From Clostridia bacterium (GTDB taxonomy: Bacteria > Bacillota > Clostridia > Christensenellales > CAAEEZ01), in the NCBI GenBank assembly GCA_900755035.1, contig CAAEEZ010000007.1:62001-126000 (forward strand): 64,000 nucleotides of DNA, given 5' to 3'. Under the pieces are notes generated by a model. The model was not told the origin of the DNA, made no database searches, and saw only the letters and a list, made by a program, of their open reading frames with translations. A program made the translations under genes and the position numbers. The first letter of the stretch is position 1; each line of letters opens with the position of its first letter. Shown in pieces: positions 1-7,799 of the stretch.

Positions 1-210
1 TACTTTTTTTTAGTTAAATTGAAAATAACTTAAAACTTTTTTTAACTTTAATGAATATTTGCACATATTCTAAGATATTACTTCTTATCCGTATTTTATA
101 TTATTATATTCGCATATTAGCACTTATCGTATTTATAGCCTACTATCACTTGTCGGTTTAACGTTTATTGCGCGATTATTCGTTGCTACCTACGTAAATT
201 TGCATAAAAA

Positions 211-232
211 AAAGCAGTCCTAAGACTGCTTT
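211..232 (-). terminator. Rho-independent terminator of gap
   Basis: Nine-base-pair stem (aaagcagtc / gactgcttt) with a 4-nt loop lies 20 nt beyond the gap stop codon. On the minus strand it is followed by a run of eight U. Nothing else is recognisable in positions 1-210. Confidence 0.9.
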
Positions 233-251
233 TAGTTTTGATTTAATAATA

Positions 252-1268
252 TTACTTCAATTCTGCGAAGTATTTGATAGTTCTTACCATTTGAGTGGTG
301 TAAGAATTCTCGTTATCGTACCAAGAAACAACTTGTACTTGGGTGGTCTTGTCGTCGATAGGGCAAACCATAGTTTGAGTTGCGTCGAACAAAGAACCGT
401 ATCTCATACCGATAATATCAGAAGAAACGATTTCCTCGTCGTTGTAACCGTAAGACTCGTTAGCGTGTGCTTTCATGTAGTCGTTGATTTGCTCTTTGGT
501 AACTACGCCGTCAACAACAGCAACCAAAATGGTGGTAGAACCGGTTGGGGTAGGTACTCTTTGTGCAGAACCGATAAGTTTTCCGTTTAATTCAGGAATA
601 ACTAGTCCAATAGCTTTTGCTGCGCCGGTGCTGTTTGGAACGATGTTCAAAGCAGCTGCTCTAGAACGACGAAGGTCGCCTTTTCTTTGAGGACCGTCAA
701 GAGTCATTTGGTCGCCGGTGTAAGAGTGAATGGTAGACATAATACCGCTCTTAATAGGAACTAATTTGTTCAAAGCGTCAGCCATAGGAGCAAGACAGTT
801 AGTAGTACAAGAAGCAGCCGATATGATTTGGTCGGTTGATTTTAAGGTCTCGTGGTTTACGTTGTAAACGATAGTAGGAAGGTCCTTTCCAGCAGGAGCA
901 GAGATAACTACTTTTTTAGCACCTGCGGTGATGTGAGCCATAGATTTCTCTTTCGAGCAGTAGAAACCGGTGCACTCCAAAACTACGTCAACACCAATTT
1001 CGCCCCAAGGCAACTCTGCTGCGTTTGCTTTTGCATAGATTTTGATTTCTTTTCCATCTACGATAATAGAATCGTCGGTAGCGGAAACTTTGTCAGCCAA
1101 AGCGTATTTACCTTGAGAAGAATCATACTTCAATAAGTGAGCCAACATTTTAGGGCTGGTAAGGTCGTTGATAGCAACTACTTCATAACCCTCTGCACCA
1201 AACATTTGTCTAAAAGCAAGACGTCCGATACGACCGAAACCGTTGATAGCTACTTTTACATTTGCCAT
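252..1268 (-). CDS. gap: Glyceraldehyde-3-phosphate dehydrogenase
   Basis: NAD-dependent glycolytic enzyme that oxidises and phosphorylates glyceraldehyde 3-phosphate to 1,3-bisphosphoglycerate in the cytoplasm. The N-terminal GFGRIGR Rossmann motif and the catalytic SAASCTTNC segment (active-site Cys) are intact, and the length of 338 aa is usual. The ATG at 1268 is chosen over an in-frame TTG at 1286. The TTG overlaps the GGAGGA ribosome binding site, and the protein from the ATG begins [13 protein letters not shown] as the family does. The gene is monocistronic, with its own promoter upstream and a terminator downstream. The glycolytic aldolase gene fba lies 3 kb away on the other strand. 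Confidence 0.98.
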   Translation of the reverse strand: MANVKVAINGFGRIGRLAFRQMFGAEGYEVVAINDLTSPKMLAHLLKYDSSQGKYALADKVSATDDSIIVDGKEIKIYAKANAAELPWGEIGVDVVLECTGFYCSKEKSMAHITAGAKKVVISAPAGKDLPTIVYNVNHETLKSTDQIISAASCTTNCLAPMADALNKLVPIKSGIMSTIHSYTGDQMTLDGPQRKGDLRRSRAAALNIVPNSTGAAKAIGLVIPELNGKLIGSAQRVPTPTGSTTILVAVVDGVVTKEQINDYMKAHANESYGYNDEEIVSSDIIGMRYGSLFDATQTMVCPIDDKTTQVQVVSWYDNENSYTTQMVRTIKYFAELK

Positions 1269-1317
1269 ATTATTATATTCCTCCAATATATATATTCATT
1301 TTTATGTTACTGACAAT

Positions 1318-1346
1318 ATTTTAACAAGTATATTCAATTATGGCAA
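1318..1346 (-). promoter_or_regulatory. Candidate sigma-A promoter of gap
   Basis: On the minus strand a TTGCCA -35 box (1341-1346), a 17-nt spacer and a TAAAAT -10 box (1318-1323) lie about 50 nt upstream of the gap start. The match is five of six for each box. The rest of 1347-1490 is AT-rich with no other signal that I can see. Confidence 0.6.
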
Positions 1347-1494
1347 GCAAATTTATTCAAAAGTTGTAAATTATATATTATTTGTCCGATTAGAGATAAA
1401 AACCTACTTAAAACTATAAAATATTTTTTAATAAAAAACCCGACGACATTAAGCATAATAGTCATAGGGATTTTCATTAAAACTAAATAAACAA

Positions 1495-1533
1495 AAAAGT
1501 GGTTTGTTAAAAAATGTTTAACAAACCACTTTT
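1495..1533 (-). terminator. Terminator after the 1.6-2.6 kb cassette
   Basis: Near-perfect 17-bp inverted repeat (left arm 1495-1511, right arm 1517-1533) with a 5-nt loop. A-rich on one side and T-rich on the other, it can work in either direction. It sits 45 nt past the stop of the last cassette gene. Confidence 0.8.
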
Positions 1534-1577
1534 ACTTATTTTTTATAAAATTTTTCACAATTACCCAAATAAAACTT

Positions 1578-1841
1578 CTATATTTTTTTCTGCTTCATAA
1601 ATAGTTTTCCGTCAAAAATTTTTGCTTTTTCAAAAGCTTCAACACACTCATATCTTACTTTAGATGTGAATTTGAATAACTCTTTACTGTCCTTTTCAAT
1701 AGTGTAAACTTCTAATGTGTACAGTTCGCAAGTTTCGTCAACATAGCCAGCAATCATATACCTTTTTCCACAATAACTAATTTCTTTTTCTGGATTATGA
1801 TACATATCGTCTATAAACTCATTTAAGTTATTTCCCAACAT
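1578..1841 (-). CDS. Small protein of unknown function, paralogue of the adjacent upstream gene
   Basis: Unrecognised 87-aa cytoplasmic protein without a signal peptide or membrane segment. Its N-terminal half follows the pattern N-E-F-I-x-x-M-Y-x(5)-E-I-S-Y-x-G-x-x-Y. The neighbouring 100-aa protein repeats this (S-E-F-L-x-x-M-Y-x(4)-E-F-S-Y-x-G-x-x-Y), and both end with an 'IFDGK / LFNGK' segment. The two are therefore probably a tandem duplication. The start has an AGGGAG ribosome binding site. The gene lies 51 nt after its paralogue and 340 nt after a toxin-like protein, so an immunity or partner role is plausible, but this is inference from layout only. Confidence 0.7.
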   Translation of the reverse strand: MLGNNLNEFIDDMYHNPEKEISYCGKRYMIAGYVDETCELYTLEVYTIEKDSKELFKFTSKVRYECVEAFEKAKIFDGKLFMKQKKI

Positions 1842-1892
1842 ATTATTTTACTCCCTTAAAATATTTTTTGTATTTTTATTTTGGCAATATAA

Positions 1893-2195
1893 TTAAGAAT
1901 TATACAGAACCATTATCTCAAGTTCAACTTCCAAAAGGGATTTACCATTAAACAAAGGAGCGTTAATCAAAGTATTTATATCTTCTATGTATGTTTTTTC
2001 ATTATATAAAAATTCACTTATGCACAATGCTTCTTTATCCTCAAATATTTCATAAAGATTTACCATTAATGGTTTATTTTTGTCCAAATTTTCGCTTGAT
2101 AATTCGAAATTATAATGATGACCACTATAAGAAAATTCTATTTCTTGTTTTTCATACATTAAGTTTAGAAATTCACTAAATTTCATATTTTTCAT
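1893..2195 (-). CDS. Small protein of unknown function, possible immunity partner
   Basis: Unrecognised 100-aa acidic protein, homologous in pattern to the following 87-aa gene (shared EFSYxGxxY segment near residues 20-28 and FNGKSL near the C-terminus). Its ATG overlaps the stop of the upstream 119-aa gene by ATGA, which implies translational coupling, and AAGGGG precedes it by 8 nt. Coupling to a toxin-like gene is the usual arrangement of an immunity gene. I see no catalytic motif, and the function is not established. Confidence 0.7.
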   Translation of the reverse strand: MKNMKFSEFLNLMYEKQEIEFSYSGHHYNFELSSENLDKNKPLMVNLYEIFEDKEALCISEFLYNEKTYIEDINTLINAPLFNGKSLLEVELEIMVLYNS

Positions 2196-2551
2196 AAATT
2201 TAACCCCTTAAAAAACTTTTTATATTTTTCAATCATCTTTGAGGAAATTTCTTGGGCTTGTTGTCGTTCTCCATTTATATATGCATGATAATGTAAACAT
2301 TTTCTTGTTTTATGTGTTCCGTATTCAATTTCAAATTGAATAATATGATGTTTATCGTATTCTCTATACTTTCTAAAAATGCCATTATCATCTAACAAAA
2401 TATAAGCATTACTTCCGTGTGCTTCTTCTGGAAGATTTTTACTATCCGACTTGTTTTTTTTCTCTAAAACTTTTACACCCTCAATCTTATCTACTGTTTC
2501 GTATGTATATGCAACACTCTTCCCTATTGCAAGAGTTCCTCTACCTCCCAT
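2192..2551 (-). CDS. Small protein resembling a toxin-like C-terminal domain
   Basis: 119-aa protein starting MGGRG, the same start seen in many small Bacillota phage-associated proteins. Residues about 50-95 hold a run of polar and histidine residues, with DDNG, REYDKHH, FEIEYG and LHYHAYING segments. That layout recalls C-terminal domains of polymorphic or MuF-type phage proteins. The ATG at 2551 is chosen because AAGGAGG lies 10 nt upstream. An upstream in-frame start would add a hydrophobic leader with no ribosome binding site. It heads a three-gene cassette with two paralogous small partners. Function as a toxin is inference; no known nuclease or deaminase motif is evident. Confidence 0.65.
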   Translation of the reverse strand: MGGRGTLAIGKSVAYTYETVDKIEGVKVLEKKNKSDSKNLPEEAHGSNAYILLDDNGIFRKYREYDKHHIIQFEIEYGTHKTRKCLHYHAYINGERQQAQEISSKMIEKYKKFFKGLNL

Positions 2552-2601
2552 TGCGATTGACCCTCCTTGAAGCGTTATAGCAACGACAAGTAGACAATTA
2601 C

Positions 2602-2629
2602 ATTTTAACAAAAAAATACTAAATTTCAA
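2602..2629 (-). promoter_or_regulatory. Candidate promoter of the small cassette
   Basis: Minus-strand TTGAAA (2624-2629), 16-nt spacer, TAAAAT (2602-2607), about 50 nt upstream of the 119-aa gene. It lies between that gene and the aminopeptidase terminator, so the cassette seems to be its own transcription unit. Confidence 0.5.
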
Positions 2630-2663
2630 GCAAAATTGCCAAATTGTCAATTTTATTTAATAA

Positions 2664-2694
2664 GAAAAAGACTACTAAATAGTAGCCTTTTTTT
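2664..2694 (-). terminator. Terminator of the M29 aminopeptidase gene
   Basis: Hairpin formed by aaaagactact and agtagcctttt around a 4-nt loop, with a U run on the minus strand, 20 nt past the aminopeptidase stop. Confidence 0.85.
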
Positions 2695-2713
2695 GTTTTG
2701 GTATTATACCGTT

Positions 2714-3832
2714 TTATTTCAAGTTTTCAGGGTTTAGGCACTTTAATTCGTCTAGAACGAATATGCCGTCCTTTCTAATTAGCACGTCGTCAAAATAAAT
2801 TTCGCCACCGCCGTACTCCTTGGTTTGTACTAGCACTAAATCCCAATGGATTGCCGAGTGGTTGCCGTTTGGGGCGTCCTCATAGCAACAGCCCGGAGTG
2901 AAGTGGATAGAACCGCTAATCTTCTCGTCGAATAGTATATCGCCCATAGGTTTGGTGATATAAGGGTTTACGCCAAGCGCAAACTCGCCAACGTATCTAC
3001 TGCCCTCGTCGGTATCGAATACTTTGTTTATCTCTTCGGTATGATTGCTAGTTGCCTTTACTATTTTACCATCCTTAAAGGTTAGGCTGATATTTTCGTA
3101 CTTAATGCCACCCTCTGGGGAACTTACGTTGTAGGTAATCGTACCGTTTACGCTGTCCTTAACGGGCGCAGTGTAAATTTCGCCGTCAGGGATATTCATT
3201 TGCCCTGCGCATTTAATTGCTGGTATGCCCTTGATAGAGAAAGTAAGGTCGGTGTTTGGTGCTACTATCCTTACCTTGTCGGTTTTGTCCATAAGTGCTT
3301 TTAGTTCATCCATTGCCTTGTCCATTTTAGAATAATCTAGGTTGCACACGTCAAAATAGAAGTCCTCGAACGCCTCGGTACTCATACCGCTCATTTGCGC
3401 CATACTAGGCGTAGGATACCTTAAAACTACCCACTTGGTTTCGCCCACTCTTATTTTGTGGTGAACGGGATAGGAATATTCCCTATTGTATAGGCTCATT
3501 TTTTCGCTAGGCACGTCGCTTAGTTCGTTGTCGTTATTAGTGCCTCTAACGCCGATATATGCGTCCATTTCCTTCATTTTATCAGCATCGAATTTTGCCA
3601 TCAGTTTTACCATATCTTCGGTAAGACCGTTAAGTATTTCCCTAGTGATTCTTTCGTTAGACAAATGCACGAACGGGAAAGCACCCACTTTGTATATTTC
3701 TTGAACCAAATGGTTTACGAATTGATAATCCACAGACTTTGCGTCTATCCACACCTTTTCGCCTTTTTGCACTCTGCACGAGAAGTTTACAAGGTTATAG
3801 GCTAATTTTTGCAATCTTTTATCAGTAATCAT
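2714..3832 (-). CDS. M29-family aminopeptidase
   Basis: Metal-dependent cytoplasmic exopeptidase of the M29 (AmpS/PepS/aminopeptidase T) family, removing N-terminal residues from peptides. The 372-aa length is typical. The opening KLAYNLVNFSCRVQKGEKVWI is a family signature. The C-terminal part carries SGSIHFTPG and the HWDLV segment, which contains the His and Asp metal ligands of the family. No signal peptide is present. The gene stands alone with its own terminator, upstream of an unrelated small cassette. Substrate preference cannot be read from the sequence. Confidence 0.92.
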   Translation of the reverse strand: MITDKRLQKLAYNLVNFSCRVQKGEKVWIDAKSVDYQFVNHLVQEIYKVGAFPFVHLSNERITREILNGLTEDMVKLMAKFDADKMKEMDAYIGVRGTNNDNELSDVPSEKMSLYNREYSYPVHHKIRVGETKWVVLRYPTPSMAQMSGMSTEAFEDFYFDVCNLDYSKMDKAMDELKALMDKTDKVRIVAPNTDLTFSIKGIPAIKCAGQMNIPDGEIYTAPVKDSVNGTITYNVSSPEGGIKYENISLTFKDGKIVKATSNHTEEINKVFDTDEGSRYVGEFALGVNPYITKPMGDILFDEKISGSIHFTPGCCYEDAPNGNHSAIHWDLVLVQTKEYGGGEIYFDDVLIRKDGIFVLDELKCLNPENLK

Positions 3833-4011
3833 ATATTGCCTCCTAACTAATTACTATTATTATACAACAACGGGCGAAAAAAACAAGCCTTTTATATCTT
3901 TATCAAATTATATTACTTTTATTACCCTAATATTGCAAAAGACAAAATGCCACGATATAAACACGATATAAAATCGTTTCACCCAAGTTTTTGATTATTT
4001 TGCTAATTTAA

Positions 4012-4040
4012 TTGACTTTTTCTAAATCTTATATTATATT
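4012..4040 (+). promoter_or_regulatory. Strong sigma-A promoter of a short RNA
   Basis: TTGACT (4012-4017), exactly 17 nt, then TATATT (4035-4040). It faces plus and is followed within about 60 nt by a terminator, so it does not look like the main promoter of fba. Confidence 0.65.
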
Positions 4041-4046
4041 AAAGGT

Positions 4047-4109
4047 ACAGTAAACGTATTAAATTACGTTGGACGCTAGTAAATCCTATGGTAGCTAGCG
4101 TTTTTTTTG
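4047..4109 (+). ncRNA. Putative short terminated RNA upstream of fba
   Basis: From the predicted start near 4047 the transcript would hold a first hairpin (aacgta, 6-nt loop, tacgtt at 4053-4070). A second stem (acgctag 4073-4079 with ctagcgt 4095-4101) follows and runs into eight U. The product is about 60 nt with no ORF. It could be a small RNA or an attenuated leader of fba; it matches no riboswitch class I recognise. The stretch 3833-4011 is AT-rich with no other signal. Confidence 0.5.
4073..4108 (+). terminator. Intrinsic terminator of the short RNA
   Basis: Seven-base-pair stem acgctag/ctagcgt with a 15-nt loop followed directly by a run of T (4101-4108). Confidence 0.7.
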
Positions 4110-4174
4110 TAATTTTTTTATAAAACTAGAAAAATAAAGAATTTTGCACATTTTCAAATAAATGCTTAAATTAG

Positions 4175-4203
4175 GTTACAAATCAAGTTAAATAGTGTAT
4201 AAT
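4175..4203 (+). promoter_or_regulatory. Candidate fba promoter
   Basis: GTTACA (4175-4180), 17 nt, TATAAT (4198-4203), 33 nt ahead of the fba start codon. It lies downstream of the short-RNA terminator, so fba can be transcribed independently of it. Confidence 0.6.
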
Positions 4204-4235
4204 ATTAGCGTACCAATTTTTATGGAGGAAATTTT

Positions 4236-5168
4236 ATGCCATTAGTTAATACTAAAGAGATGTTCAAAAAAGCATACGCAGGCGGATACGCTATAGGTGC
4301 TTTCAACGTAAACAATATGGAGACTATCCAAGGTATCGTTGAAGCTGCAAGATTAGAAAAATCTCCTGTAATTTTGCAAGTTTCTGCAGGTGCTAGAAAG
4401 TACGCTAACCCAACTTATCTTAGAAAGTTGATTGAAGCAGCAGTTAGCGAAGCCCCTGAAATTCCTATTTGTATGCACTTAGACCACGGCGCAGACTTTG
4501 CTATTTGTAAAGATTCTATCGACGGTGGTTTCACTTCGGTAATGATTGACGCATCTCATCACAGTTTTGAAGAGAATATCAAAATTACGCAAGAAGTAGT
4601 TAAATACGCTCACGACAGAAACGTAACCGTAGAGGCTGAACTTGGTCAACTTGCAGGCGTTGAGGACGACGTAAACGTTAGTGCTGAGGACGCACACTAC
4701 ACTAGACCAGAAGAAGTAGAAGAGTTCGTTTCAAGAACCGGCGTTGACAGCCTTGCTATTGCAATAGGAACTAGCCACGGTGCATTCAAGTTCAAAACCC
4801 AACCTAAACTTCGTTTTGACATTTTAGAGGAAGTTGGCAAGAGATTGCCTGAATTCCCTATCGTTTTACACGGCGCAAGCAGTATCCCACAAGAATACGT
4901 AAAAGAAATTCGTGAGTACGGCGGAGATATGAGTGGCGCTATGGGCGTTCCTGAGGAAATGCTAAGACAAGCCGCATCTATGGCAGTTTGCAAAATCAAC
5001 GTAGATAGCGATCTTCGTATGGCTTTTACCGCAGCAGTTAGAAAGCACTTCGCTCTAAACCCTGCACACTTCGACCCTCGTCAATATCTTGGCGACGCAA
5101 GAAGTGCTATTACCGAAATCGTAAGACATAAGATTGTAGACGTACTAGGTAGCAACGGTCAAGCGTAA
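4236..5168 (+). CDS. fba: Class II fructose-bisphosphate aldolase
   Basis: Zinc-dependent aldolase that cleaves fructose 1,6-bisphosphate to dihydroxyacetone phosphate and glyceraldehyde 3-phosphate, and runs in reverse for gluconeogenesis. It is a 310-aa TIM-barrel protein. The metal-binding MHLDHG segment is near residue 83, and HGASSIP and the GVPEE region near 210-235 supply phosphate and metal contacts. The ATG follows GGAGGA at the right distance. The unit is monocistronic, with a terminator 20 nt past the stop. With gap on the opposite strand, the window's left end holds two central glycolytic genes. Confidence 0.97.
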   Translation: MPLVNTKEMFKKAYAGGYAIGAFNVNNMETIQGIVEAARLEKSPVILQVSAGARKYANPTYLRKLIEAAVSEAPEIPICMHLDHGADFAICKDSIDGGFTSVMIDASHHSFEENIKITQEVVKYAHDRNVTVEAELGQLAGVEDDVNVSAEDAHYTRPEEVEEFVSRTGVDSLAIAIGTSHGAFKFKTQPKLRFDILEEVGKRLPEFPIVLHGASSIPQEYVKEIREYGGDMSGAMGVPEEMLRQAASMAVCKINVDSDLRMAFTAAVRKHFALNPAHFDPRQYLGDARSAITEIVRHKIVDVLGSNGQA

Positions 5169-5187
5169 TTATTTATAAAACGTACTG

Positions 5188-5216
5188 AAAGCAGGCTAAA
5201 TAGCCTGCTTTTTTTA
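5188..5216 (+). terminator. Terminator of fba
   Basis: Ten-base-pair perfect stem (aaagcaggct / agcctgcttt, loop aaat) followed by T7. Confidence 0.92.
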
Positions 5217-5253
5217 TATATCGGTATATGCAATTTAGTATATATTAGTTTAA

Positions 5254-6069
5254 TTATTCAACATTTTCTCTTTTACTTTTTTTCATTTTCCTTTTGATTT
5301 TGCCCTTCTTGTTGCTATATTTTACTACGCCCACTTTTTTTAGTAACGCATTCGTATCCTTTCTTTGCAACCTAGAAAAATTTTCTTTTACGCCGTTCAC
5401 CCCACTACAACGCAAATTGAACCTTGGCATAGTTATTTTTGACGTTTCAGCGCCGTCGCTAAATACCTTTATTCTTTTTTTGAACACTAGGTTATACGCA
5501 TACACTAAAAAGGCAAATAGCACCACGATAGCTAGTATTGCGATAATAATATCCAAATGTTGCTTAAAATATATCGAAAGTAGCGCAATAAGCCCTGCAC
5601 TAATTACGTTACCAGCCATAACCGCCATTAAACTTTTTACGGGATTTAGCCCCAAAAATACGGCTATCGTAGAGCCCGTGTACGCCCCCGTAAACGGAAC
5701 GGGAACAGCCACAAACATAGCAACTGCAATATATTTCGACAAATTTTTGTAGCGTTTTACTTCGGTTTTTTTATTTATTTCCTCACTTTTTTTATTTACG
5801 TCGTTTTCAAAGTTTTCGGCTATCTCTTTCATAAGTTTAGTACCCTTTAAGTACTTTATAAACGGCTTGACGAAAATCATATTAGGAATTACGGCAAGAG
5901 TTGCCCCTAAAACCGACAAAAATATCGCCAAAAAAACGTTCATATCCATACCGATAGCGATAGGCACTGCACCCCTAATTTCTATCATCGGCAAAACCGA
6001 AAGAAGCAAAACGGCAAGTTCGTCGTTAAGTAATGCTTGCCTTAAAAAAGCAATAATATTTTCTACCAT
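5254..6069 (-). CDS. COG2426-type small multidrug export family membrane protein
   Basis: Integral membrane protein of the putative small multidrug export family (PF06695/COG2426). The signature LPMIEIRGAVPIAIG occurs near residues 25-40, and the PVPFTGAYTGS segment follows near 120-132. About five hydrophobic helices are visible. At 271 aa it is longer than the usual ~160-aa member. The extra length is a charged loop (about residues 85-108) and a lysine-rich basic C-terminal tail of ~70 residues after the last helix. The family name is historical and the substrate is unproven. AGGAGGG precedes the ATG. It is convergent with fba and divergent from the next gene. Confidence 0.85.
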   Translation of the reverse strand: MVENIIAFLRQALLNDELAVLLLSVLPMIEIRGAVPIAIGMDMNVFLAIFLSVLGATLAVIPNMIFVKPFIKYLKGTKLMKEIAENFENDVNKKSEEINKKTEVKRYKNLSKYIAVAMFVAVPVPFTGAYTGSTIAVFLGLNPVKSLMAVMAGNVISAGLIALLSIYFKQHLDIIIAILAIVVLFAFLVYAYNLVFKKRIKVFSDGAETSKITMPRFNLRCSGVNGVKENFSRLQRKDTNALLKKVGVVKYSNKKGKIKRKMKKSKRENVE

Positions 6070-6147
6070 ATACCCTCCTAGGTAAGTTGTGTAATTTTAG
6101 TTGCATTTTGCTATAAATACCTATAAAATAAATGTTGGAAGGTAATT

Positions 6148-6882
6148 ATGCAAAAACTTTTAGGACTAATGCGCAAAGCAATAACAGACTACAATATGAT
6201 ACAAGACGGCGACCACGTAGCAGTTGGAATATCGGGCGGAAAAGACAGCATCGTACTACTAGCATTGCTAGATAGGTATCGCAAATTTTCTAACGAAAAA
6301 TTCACACTTTCGGCAATAAACGTAAATATGAATTTTAAGGATACCGACCAAACCGAAGTGAACAACCTAAAAAAATACTGCGAAAAGATAGACGTACCTT
6401 TGTATATAGTCGACACCAATCTTGCCGAACTAATATTTGAGGAACGGAAGGAAAAACGTCCTTGCTCGCTATGTTCTAAAATGCGTCGTGGCGCACTAAA
6501 CACGAAGGCAAACGAGATAGGCGCAAATAAAATAGCCTTAGGTCATCACGTAGACGACGCCCTTGAAACGCTGTTTTTATCGTTAACGCACGAGGGACGA
6601 ATATCTACTTTCCCACCGATTGCCTATATGAGCAGAACCGACAAGTACGTTATTAGGCCTATGATTTACCTAGAAGAAAGGCAAATCGTCAACTGTCAAA
6701 GGAAGTACGACTTGCCCGTCGTATTCAACCCTTGCCCTATGGACAAACACTCTGAACGTGAGTACGCAAAGAAGTTAATCGAGCAAATCGATACCGATAT
6801 AGAAGGCTCTAAACTGCAAATGATACGTGCTATCACTAACCCTGATAGAAATAATCTTTGGGATAAATACAAACCAAACTAA
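6148..6882 (+). CDS. ttcA: TtcA-family PP-loop ATPase, tRNA thiolation type
   Basis: Adenylating PP-loop enzyme of the TtcA/TilS superfamily, probably thiolating a tRNA base. The 244-aa protein has the PP-loop GISGGKDSIVLL (about residues 28-39), the CSLCSKMRRG Cys pair (about 110), GHHVDDALETL (about 138) and a third Cys in NPCPMDK. This three-cysteine pattern is the [4Fe-4S] site of TtcA-like enzymes. In E. coli TtcA makes 2-thiocytidine 32; clostridial members are less studied, so the exact tRNA position is inference. GGAAGG precedes the ATG. A terminator overlaps the stop codon. Confidence 0.85.
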   Translation: MQKLLGLMRKAITDYNMIQDGDHVAVGISGGKDSIVLLALLDRYRKFSNEKFTLSAINVNMNFKDTDQTEVNNLKKYCEKIDVPLYIVDTNLAELIFEERKEKRPCSLCSKMRRGALNTKANEIGANKIALGHHVDDALETLFLSLTHEGRISTFPPIAYMSRTDKYVIRPMIYLEERQIVNCQRKYDLPVVFNPCPMDKHSEREYAKKLIEQIDTDIEGSKLQMIRAITNPDRNNLWDKYKPN

Positions 6883-6902
6883 CCGCATTTTGCGGTTTTT
6901 TA
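6881..6902 (+). terminator. Terminator of the ttcA-like gene
   Basis: aaccgca / tgcggtt stem with a 3-nt loop followed by T6, starting inside the stop codon. Confidence 0.85.
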
Positions 6903-7044
6903 TTTGCAGTATTTTACTCTTTCTTTCAATTTTTTCGTCGTTATTACGCCCTTGCTCGCTAGTTACGTTAATCCAATATACTTTGATATTTTGTAATTAC
7001 GTAACCAAAAAAATACTTATTCCTCTATTTTCTCAATCCCCTTT

Positions 7045-7296
7045 TCAACTAGGTTTTTTTATCATTTCATATCTTCTTTTAGTGCTTTCGCCCCCTCTTA
7101 AATGGCGAACGGAAAAATTATATTCCAAAATATCCCTAACTTTGTAATATAAATAACTATCTATCTTTATCAATCTTTTGGACATATCCAAATGTACGGT
7201 GCTTTTACTCACCCCAAATTTTTCAGCGGTTTGTCGAATAGTAGCATTAGTTTGCAAAATATATTTTGCCTCCCCTAAAATTCTATCTTCAATCAT
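7045..7296 (-). CDS. spoIIID: Sporulation transcriptional regulator SpoIIID
   Basis: Small DNA-binding protein that acts in the mother cell during sporulation, after sigma-E, to modulate sigma-E genes and help switch on sigma-K. The 83-aa sequence carries the helix-turn-helix TIRQTAEKFGVSKSTVHLDMSKRL (about residues 18-41). A basic C-terminal segment ending the second helix region follows, as in B. subtilis SpoIIID. The second of two adjacent ATG codons is preferred because AAGGGG lies 6 nt before it and only 3 nt before the first. It is monocistronic and convergent with the ttcA-like gene. No clear terminator is seen in 6903-7044. Confidence 0.95.
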   Translation of the reverse strand: MIEDRILGEAKYILQTNATIRQTAEKFGVSKSTVHLDMSKRLIKIDSYLYYKVRDILEYNFSVRHLRGGESTKRRYEMIKKPS

Positions 7297-7763
7297 CATT
7301 TTCCCCTTGGCATTTACTTCTTTATAAACTTATTTACGGCTTCTAAGGTTTATGCCATAAACCTATTAAAATGTCTTTTTTTTGCCATAAAAACCATAAA
7401 AAACTTCTATTTAGTAATTTTTAATGCGTTCATTAAAAAGTAAATTGCACAAAACGACCGAATTACTTGTTTTTTGCATAATACTTACAAGTTAAACTAC
7501 GTAAAATTTAACAAGTAAAAACTAGAAAAATAATGAAAATCCATATTGAAAAGCATTATAAATCAATAAATAATAACGTTACAAATAGCATCTAAAAAAC
7601 GCTATTTTACGGCTAAAATTGCAACTTCGCTAATATATTCAAAATAAAAAATTGAGTCAAATAACAAAACGATTACAAAAGAGTATTAGATATACTTTAT
7701 GAATATGCAAAACGCAATTTTAGTACGAATACGCTAGGCGTATAAAAAATTTTGCATAAAAAA
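7297..7763. other. Long AT-rich intergenic region between rplQ and spoIIID
   Basis: This is 467 nt without a supportable gene. Near spoIIID it has an 8-bp inverted repeat (aggtttat, gcc, ataaacct; 7347-7365) and three copies of ccataaa at 7355, 7385 and 7394. The rest is AT-rich with no recognised signal. Confidence 0.5.
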
Positions 7764-7789
7764 ATAGGCTCACCATTTGGTAAGCCTAT
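7764..7789 (-). terminator. Terminator of the S10-spc-alpha superoperon
   Basis: Eleven-pair stem (one G-U pair) with a 4-nt loop, then seven U on the minus strand, 10 nt past the rplQ stop. Confidence 0.9.
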
Positions 7790-7799
7790 CAATTTTTAA

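Noticed and set aside
6961..7014. Inverted repeat gttacgt / acgtaac after spoIIID as a terminator
   Set aside because: The arms are short, the loop is long and no U run follows.
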